A stretch of 53,482 bases of DNA from IMG/VR virus record IMGVR_UViG_3300022918_000002, positions 1-53,482 of that record. The stretch is one strand, 5' to 3'. Below, piece by piece: positions 49,670 to 53,482 of this stretch. The notes under the pieces were generated by a model. It ran no database searches and was not told where the DNA came from. It was given only the letters and a program-made list of their open reading frames with translations. The number at the start of each line of letters is the position of its first letter. Position 1 is the first letter of the stretch. Source of the DNA: a virus. A program made the translations under genes and the position numbers.

Positions 49670-50304
49670 TAATCTAAATCCGATAATAGCTTTTTATAAT
49701 ATTCAAACTTCTTTAAAACCTCTTGCAAACCGATACTACCGCCATTTACAGCCTTTCTAACGGCTTTTACGCTTGCATCATCACTATATAGCATCTTACC
49801 CCATAACTTAGCGTGTGTAAAGAAGAATATTGCTGATTCCCAAAAGTATTTTGTTACAACCAAATCAGGTTTTGTCATTATAGCGTTATCCTGGGTGTAT
49901 TTAGAGAAAGCTTTATAATTATCCCTAAAAGTTAATTGAATACCTCCACGCCCTCTAAAACGCCAACCATCCCCGCTTTCTACACTTCCATTCCCTACAC
50001 GATTCGCATAAGTATGATTCGCTATTAATTCAGGTTTCCCGCTTATCTTTTTGGCCAATGCATTTGGTTTACCGCTTAATGCATATCTTGATGGCCATGT
50101 TTTTGCTAATCCTGCACTACTATAATTTAGGTTCTCGTAAGCAACCGTAAAGTTTCCTGTTTCATTATCTACATTAGCCAATACATGTGTAAGCTGATTA
50201 TTGCTTATTCCCCAAACCGATTTCATTTTAAGTAATGTTTTTTTATCCAATGTGCCGGTGAGTGGTAATTTGTATTTCTCCTGAAATTCTATAATGTAAT
50301 TCAT
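49669..50304 (-). CDS. endolysin, GH19 chitinase-like with peptidoglycan-binding N-terminus
   Basis: 211 aa from ATG at 50302-50304 (MNYIIEFQEKYKL). Longer starts fall in the tRNA terminator. Residues 1-28 look like a peptidoglycan-binding helix bundle ('FQEKYKLPLTGTLDKKTL'). The catalytic domain has 'NETGNF...ENLNYSSAGLAKTWPSRY' with the acidic catalytic residues and 'GDGWRFRGRGGIQLTFRDNY', the GH19 signature. It degrades the host cell wall at lysis. Confidence 0.9.
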   Translation of the reverse strand: MNYIIEFQEKYKLPLTGTLDKKTLLKMKSVWGISNNQLTHVLANVDNETGNFTVAYENLNYSSAGLAKTWPSRYALSGKPNALAKKISGKPELIANHTYANRVGNGSVESGDGWRFRGRGGIQLTFRDNYKAFSKYTQDNAIMTKPDLVVTKYFWESAIFFFTHAKLWGKMLYSDDASVKAVRKAVNGGSIGLQEVLKKFEYYKKLLSDLD

Positions 50305-50337
50305 AAAATACATTTTAAAGTTAATTTCAAAGGTAAT

Positions 50338-50381
50338 AAAAAACCCCGCTAATTGCATGGTAAATTGTTTTAGTACGGGTT
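50338..50381 (-). terminator. terminator of the tRNA cluster
   Basis: On the minus strand AACCCG pairs with CGGGGTT across a 25-nt loop, followed by six T. It follows the Leu-like tRNA remnant and precedes the endolysin start. Confidence 0.65.
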
Positions 50382-50447
50382 CTGACGGAAATTACTTTCC
50401 ATTAGATTTTAAGTCTAACGTGGCTACCATTACACCATAGATGCATA
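50382..50447 (-). tRNA. tRNA-Leu(UAA)-like element, degenerate
   Basis: A D-arm (TGG/CCA with GGTAG loop), an anticodon arm TTAGA-CTTAAAA-TCTAA (anticodon UAA) and a long variable stem GGAAA/TTTCC are clear, as in leucine tRNAs. No T-arm or matching acceptor stem can be found before the terminator. It is probably a tRNA pseudogene or a tRNA-like piece. Confidence 0.4.
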
Positions 50448-50450
50448 TTG

Positions 50451-50522
50451 AGCAGGATAAAGGATTCGAACCTTTATTAACAGGGTCGTAACCTGTGATT
50501 TTATCCATTAAACTAATCCTGC
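50451..50522 (-). tRNA. tRNA-Arg(ACG)
   Basis: Acceptor GCAGGAT/ATCCTGC, anticodon arm ACAGG-TTACGAC-CCTGT with anticodon ACG, T-loop GGTTCGAATCC. Complete cloverleaf; CCA is not encoded. Confidence 0.9.
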
Positions 50523-50526
50523 CTTT

Positions 50527-50601
50527 GGGTGTTATAAGAGGATCGAACTCTTATCACGGGATTCACAGTCCCGCCGCTTAACCATTTAGCGTAATAACAC
50601 C
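50527..50601 (-). tRNA. tRNA-His(GUG)
   Basis: Acceptor GGTGTTA/TAACACC, anticodon arm CGGGA-CTGTGAA-TCCCG with anticodon GTG, discriminator C as in His tRNAs. Confidence 0.9.
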
Positions 50602-50608
50602 ATTTTAG

Positions 50609-50680
50609 TTTCAGATAATGGATTCGAACCATTACAACGAAAGTCAAAGTTTCGTATGCTAACCGTTACATCAATCTGAA
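50609..50680 (-). tRNA. tRNA-Gln(UUG)
   Basis: Acceptor TTCAGAT/ATCTGAA, anticodon arm CGAAA-CTTTGAC-TTTCG with anticodon TTG, T-loop GGTTCGAATCC. Confidence 0.9.
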
Positions 50681-50685
50681 TTTAG

Positions 50686-50758
50686 TCGAAAGCGGAGGGT
50701 TCGAACCTCGACCTCCTCGTTCCAAGTGAGGGATGCACGCCATTACAACACGCTCTCG
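50686..50758 (-). tRNA. tRNA-Pro(UGG)
   Basis: Acceptor CGAGAGC/GCTTTCG, anticodon loop CTTGGAA with anticodon TGG, T-loop GGTTCGAACCC. One A-C mismatch in the anticodon stem and a weak D-stem, so it is the least regular of the four complete tRNAs. Confidence 0.8.
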
Positions 50759-50772
50759 AATTATATTTAAAT

Positions 50773-50798
50773 AAAAAAACCTCCCGTAAAGGAGGTTT
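50773..50798 (-). terminator. terminator in the tRNA leader
   Basis: On the minus strand AAACCTCC, short loop, GGAGGTTT followed by a T run. It lies between the promoter at 50903 and the first tRNA, so tRNA expression depends on read-through. Confidence 0.8.
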
Positions 50799-50902
50799 GC
50801 TATATTATATATGTTATCTCACATACTTATACGCCTATACCTCCTGATAAATTATCGGGTTGTAAAAGTCGTTGAGTATGTAACATAGTTGTTTTCATGC
50901 AG
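50799..50902 (-). ncRNA. structured leader RNA of the tRNA cluster
   Basis: From the TATATTTG box (50903-50910) to the terminator. A 9-bp stem (50875-50883 with 50819-50827) encloses an inner hairpin and the sequence GGAGGT (50839-50844, minus), which is complementary to the first arm of the terminator and could act as antiterminator. No open reading frame. Likely an attenuator. Confidence 0.5.
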
Positions 50903-50910
50903 CAAATATA
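50903..50910 (-). promoter_or_regulatory. promoter box of the tRNA leader
   Basis: TATATTTG on the minus strand, with ACATTTG just upstream; no strong -33 TTG. Confidence 0.55.
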
Positions 50911-50942
50911 CAAATGTTTTTTAATAATCCTACTTTATATTT

Positions 50943-51257
50943 TTAATCGGTTTTATTAGGCAGGTTATCAAGCGTTTTAAACGCTTCATCTGTTTGACGT
51001 TTTATTCTGTGCTGTTCAGCATTTTTCATTGCCTGTATAGCCTTAATTTTAGCTTTATCGACGATAACATTAGTTTCTTTTAACTGCTGTAAAACTTTAT
51101 CTGATGGCATAGTTTCAGGCAAAACAAACATAGATGTATCCATTGCGGCTTCAGTCTTCACAGGCGTATTATTTATGCTGTCATTCACAGGCTTATCTTG
51201 CTTAACTGTTGAGCTTCCGAAAAACATGAATAACCCTAATATTAATAAATTTTTCAT
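50943..51257 (-). CDS. secreted helical protein
   Basis: 104 aa with a signal peptide (MKNLLILGLFMFFGSS) and a helical C-terminus. No Cys near the cleavage site, so not a lipoprotein. Next to the spanin-like gene; periplasmic role in lysis is possible. Confidence 0.6.
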   Translation of the reverse strand: MKNLLILGLFMFFGSSTVKQDKPVNDSINNTPVKTEAAMDTSMFVLPETMPSDKVLQQLKETNVIVDKAKIKAIQAMKNAEQHRIKRQTDEAFKTLDNLPNKTD

Positions 51258-51261
51258 GTGA

Positions 51262-51669
51262 TTAGTTTTTTTGTATTTGTATTGTTTTCTGCAAAATAAT
51301 ATCTGTTTGTTTTACACCCCGGCGCAACTGGTTTAATTCTGACTGCATTTCTGCGGCACGCTGTTCATCCCTTTGGCGTTGTTCTTCTTTATACTCGCTT
51401 AATAGGCCGTTTAACCTATCAACTATTTTAACTTTATCGTCTGCGCAATCTTTCAGACTACTAATGTACTGATTACGCTCCTGTTCTCTTTTTATTTCAG
51501 AAATGTTTAACGCTAATTCCAATTCCTTAACACGGGTACGGGCGTAGTTATCCCTGGTTTCATAGAATAAAATAATAGCAAATGGCAAAGCAACCATGAA
51601 TGCACCCGCACGTTTGGCGGCAGGCAGTTTCATTATTTCCCTGAATAATTCTAAAAAGGTCTTTTGCAT
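51262..51669 (-). CDS. i-spanin-like coiled-coil membrane protein
   Basis: 135 aa. One transmembrane segment near residues 22-38 (AGAFMVALPFAIILFY) followed by a long Glu/Gln/Arg coiled coil, the plan of inner-membrane spanins. The partner could be the lipoprotein-like product at 52441-52593. Alternatively the u-spanin at 46892 does the work. Confidence 0.55.
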   Translation of the reverse strand: MQKTFLELFREIMKLPAAKRAGAFMVALPFAIILFYETRDNYARTRVKELELALNISEIKREQERNQYISSLKDCADDKVKIVDRLNGLLSEYKEEQRQRDEQRAAEMQSELNQLRRGVKQTDIILQKTIQIQKN

Positions 51670-51692
51670 ACTTCAAAAGTAAGCAAAACATT

Positions 51693-52085
51693 TCAATATA
51701 GTTTAGCGAGTTTGCCAACGGATAGCGCAACGAATACCGAATCTATAATAGTTACGATGTAAACAAAGTAAATATCTGCATCCCATTCAGAAACCCTGTA
51801 AATAGTATTTACTATCCATAAAGCCACCAAGCAGTAATATGAGAGCCATGCGGTAAATTTCCATTTCTTACAGCAACAAAGCATATACAAAAGCACGATA
51901 CCACTAACACATGAAAGCTGATTATTAATCAAATCTATCTTTGTTAACCAAGCAGGTTCTTCTTTGAAATACCAGTAACGAATAAAAACAGCCGCCCCAA
52001 AAAGGTTAAGCTCCATTAATAGCAAAGGGACAAACCGAGTGTAATTACTCAATTTGTCCCCTAATTTTATTAGCAGGCTAACCAT
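51693..52085 (-). CDS. polytopic membrane protein
   Basis: 130 aa with four hydrophobic segments and 'LLYMLCCCKKWKF'. A holin or membrane accessory role is possible. Ends in TGA. Overlaps the start of the upstream gene's stop by one base. Confidence 0.6.
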   Translation of the reverse strand: MVSLLIKLGDKLSNYTRFVPLLLMELNLFGAAVFIRYWYFKEEPAWLTKIDLINNQLSCVSGIVLLYMLCCCKKWKFTAWLSYYCLVALWIVNTIYRVSEWDADIYFVYIVTIIDSVFVALSVGKLAKLY

Positions 52086-52336
52086 TAACGTGGAAACATT
52101 TTTCTGTCTTTACGGATAGGATAAGTGCCATCTGCAGGTACATAAGTAACTAATCCTGTGTTAACAATATCTGCATCCTGCAATACAAAAGGCTCTGTTG
52201 TGTAAGGTGCAGGAACATCGGTATAAGTTAAGTATATATCGGTAGGCTGTTCGTCAAGAAAGAAAGCCACTTCTAAGCCGTCTTTAGCTAATTTGTAAGC
52301 TGATTTTTTACTGATTTTTAAAACATTGTTAGGCAT
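52085..52336 (-). CDS. small soluble protein of the lysis block
   Basis: 83 aa, with 'KKSAYKLAKDGLEVAFFLDEQ' and 'YVPADGTYPIRKDRKMFPR'. Resembles small virion or head-fibre proteins rather than a lysis protein. Function unknown. Confidence 0.6.
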   Translation of the reverse strand: MPNNVLKISKKSAYKLAKDGLEVAFFLDEQPTDIYLTYTDVPAPYTTEPFVLQDADIVNTGLVTYVPADGTYPIRKDRKMFPR

Positions 52337-52511
52337 AAATTCTAAGGTATAAGTAAGTAAATATTGAAATTGTAAATATTGGGGCGAATATCATAAATGC
52401 ATAAGCATACTTTCTATTTAAACCCATGTAATCGGTAATATTAGTTATAGCGTTTTGGGTGCTTAACGCTATCAGTTTTTCGTACATAGTTTTTAGTTTC
52501 TTGATTTTCAT
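52329..52511 (-). CDS. 60-aa membrane protein
   Basis: One hydrophobic segment near the C-terminus (YAFMIFAPIFTISIFTYLYL). An internal ATG at 52487 could also be used. It overlaps the 52441-52593 gene in another frame, an embedded arrangement that recalls spanin gene pairs. Confidence 0.55.
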   Translation of the reverse strand: MKIKKLKTMYEKLIALSTQNAITNITDYMGLNRKYAYAFMIFAPIFTISIFTYLYLRIYA

Positions 52512-52593
52512 TTATAAAATGGCATCCACCTGACCAAATAATCACTATGAATGCGGCGATGCAAATATAGCAGAAACGTTTAAAGTTTTTCAT
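52441..52593 (-). CDS. 50-aa lipoprotein-like protein overlapping its neighbours
   Basis: ATG at 52591-52593, TAA at 52441-52443. An N-terminal hydrophobic segment (CYICIAAFIVIIWSGGC) could be a lipobox ending at Cys24, then a polar tail. It overlaps the holin-like gene by 14 nt and the 60-aa gene by 71 nt. Candidate outer-membrane spanin subunit. Confidence 0.5.
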   Translation of the reverse strand: MKNFKRFCYICIAAFIVIIWSGGCHFINENQETKNYVRKTDSVKHPKRYN

Positions 52594-52960
52594 TTTTATT
52601 GTCGGCTATATTAGTTTTTAAATCAATAACCTTTTGTATTTGGGTTTCTGTTTTACTAAATATACCCTGTAAAATAGACGACCCTGTATAGCCTACAAAA
52701 ACAAAAAAGAATTTAAGCCATTTCGCTACTGATGGTTTTAAAGCCAGTAATTCATCGAGCACAAATATAGCAACGAATACAGTAATGAAAGAACCTACTA
52801 TCGTAAGCCAGTCGTTCTTTAAATATTCAGATACGCTAAATTGTGTGTTTGCTGTTTGAGCCCTTTTTTTCATTGCCGGTAACTTAAGTAGGAATACATG
52901 GCAAAGTATGCCAATAACGCCACCAATAAAGCAATCTAAATATATTATACCTGTAGTCAT
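52580..52960 (-). CDS. putative holin
   Basis: 126 aa with three hydrophobic segments (about 5-26, 52-75, 82-102) and a charged C-terminus, typical of class I-like holins. It lies in the membrane-protein cluster upstream of the endolysin. Holin identity is inferred from topology. Confidence 0.6.
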   Translation of the reverse strand: MTTGIIYLDCFIGGVIGILCHVFLLKLPAMKKRAQTANTQFSVSEYLKNDWLTIVGSFITVFVAIFVLDELLALKPSVAKWLKFFFVFVGYTGSSILQGIFSKTETQIQKVIDLKTNIADNKNEKL

Positions 52961-52972
52961 AATTGTTAGTTT

Positions 52973-53386
52973 TTAAGTAAATTTAAACCATTCGCCTCTA
53001 TGTAATCTAAAAGCTATGAGAATAATTAACAAGCCTAATATTGATATTATACCCGCTACGCCTGCAATACTGTAAGTAGGCAATAATTTAAGGACAACAT
53101 AGCTTAATATAATAGAGGGTATCGCAGCAAACCCCATGTAATAAACTTCCCATACGTCAACTTTTTCTCCTGTAGTTTTGTACTGCCAGTTATCCCTAAC
53201 GCTTTGCCCTATGCAATTGAATATTATTGTCAGAATAAAGGCAGGCAATAAAGTTAATATCCTGTTGCCCTCGTACAAATCAACACCTAAAGCCATAGCA
53301 AATAACACACCTGCGTTTATAATTTGCCCTGTTCCTGTACCTAATATAAGGTTTTTGTAATACTGTTTTTTAATGAAATTGCTCAT
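52973..53386 (-). CDS. polytopic membrane protein, holin or accessory
   Basis: 137 aa with four hydrophobic segments (near 22-38, 42-60, 84-102, 106-128). In the circular genome its start lies 5 nt from the end of the gene at 37-423, so it continues the late transcript. The first codons are repeated at 1-31. Confidence 0.6.
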   Translation of the reverse strand: MSNFIKKQYYKNLILGTGTGQIINAGVLFAMALGVDLYEGNRILTLLPAFILTIIFNCIGQSVRDNWQYKTTGEKVDVWEVYYMGFAAIPSIILSYVVLKLLPTYSIAGVAGIISILGLLIILIAFRLHRGEWFKFT

Positions 53387-53482
53387 AATATTTATTCTTT
53401 TGCTGTTACTAATACATCAACCGTTGCTCCCTGCACCGGTACGACCGCACCAAGTAAAACCTCAACGCCCAACAAAGTTACA
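53356..53482. repeat. 127-bp terminal repeat, right copy
   Basis: Identical to 1-127 and therefore the closing overlap of a circular assembly. It contains the last codons of the gene at 37-423 (53392-53482) and the start of the gene at 52973-53386. Confidence 0.95.

Noticed and set aside
50382-50447. Plus-strand reading of the tRNA-like element as an ochre suppressor tRNA (anticodon UUA)
   Set aside because: On the plus strand the D-arm and loop invariants are missing; the minus strand has the proper D-arm, U33 and variable arm.

Overview
The window is the complete genome of a tailed bacteriophage with a siphovirus-type plan (long tape measure protein, no sheath gene). It was assembled as a linear contig whose first and last 127 bases are identical (1-127 = 53356-53482), so the unit genome closes into a circle of 53,355 bp. 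The host is very probably a member of the Bacteroidetes, and most likely of the Flavobacteriia. The DNA is AT-rich and start codons lack Shine-Dalgarno sequences. Promoters follow the Bacteroidetes pattern (TTG, about 19 nt, TAnnTTTG). One tail protein carries a SprB-like repeat, and many small genes look like Bacteroidetes phage families. I see no integrase or partition gene, so a lytic lifestyle is likely but not proven.

Layout. Almost everything is on the minus strand, so transcription runs from high to low coordinates. The late block at 22.5-0.04 kb reads terminase small and large subunits, portal, scaffold, decoration protein, major capsid protein, head-tail connectors, tail tube, tail chaperone-like genes, tape measure, baseplate proteins, and a large SGNH-esterase tail fibre. 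Across the circle junction lies the lysis/membrane block (53.4-50.9 kb: small membrane proteins, holin candidates, a spanin-like coiled-coil protein), then a cluster of tRNA genes (Pro, Gln, His, Arg and a Leu-like remnant) and a GH19 endolysin (50.3-49.7 kb). A short plus-strand operon (47.6-49.6 kb) of small regulatory-looking genes is divergent from a minus-strand early region (47.4-22.6 kb). That region carries a candidate u-spanin, many small orphan genes, an HTH protein, a NUMOD4-HNH endonuclease, a YqaJ exonuclease with its partner, a MazG-like pyrophosphohydrolase, a replication initiator-like protein, three DNA methyltransferases, a RepA/RecA-like ATPase, a RuvC-like resolvase and a NinG-like nuclease.

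The most unusual content is RNA. Several transcription units begin with the same module: a TATATTTG promoter box, a hairpin at the very 5' end of the transcript, a conserved linker (consensus about ACATTAAAGACATTATA), and a Rho-independent terminator placed directly before the first start codon. In four copies (34.9, 40.8, 44.0 and 47.65 kb) the loop of the first hairpin is perfectly complementary over 7-9 nt to the loop of the terminator hairpin. The paired sequences are completely different in each copy, which looks like covariation supporting a loop-loop pseudoknot. A fifth, variant copy precedes the capsid operon at 19.0 kb. Related promoter-leader-terminator modules precede the tRNA cluster and the 47.4 kb gene. 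I read these as phage leader RNAs controlling terminator read-through (attenuators or cis-acting antitermination RNAs) or as about 100-nt sRNAs. I do not recognise the family.

Other points of interest are a second promoter type with a 23-bp direct repeat, an in-frame UGA followed by a coding-like tail in the tail-tube gene, a small gene split by an in-frame TAA, and a tail fibre with a signal peptide.
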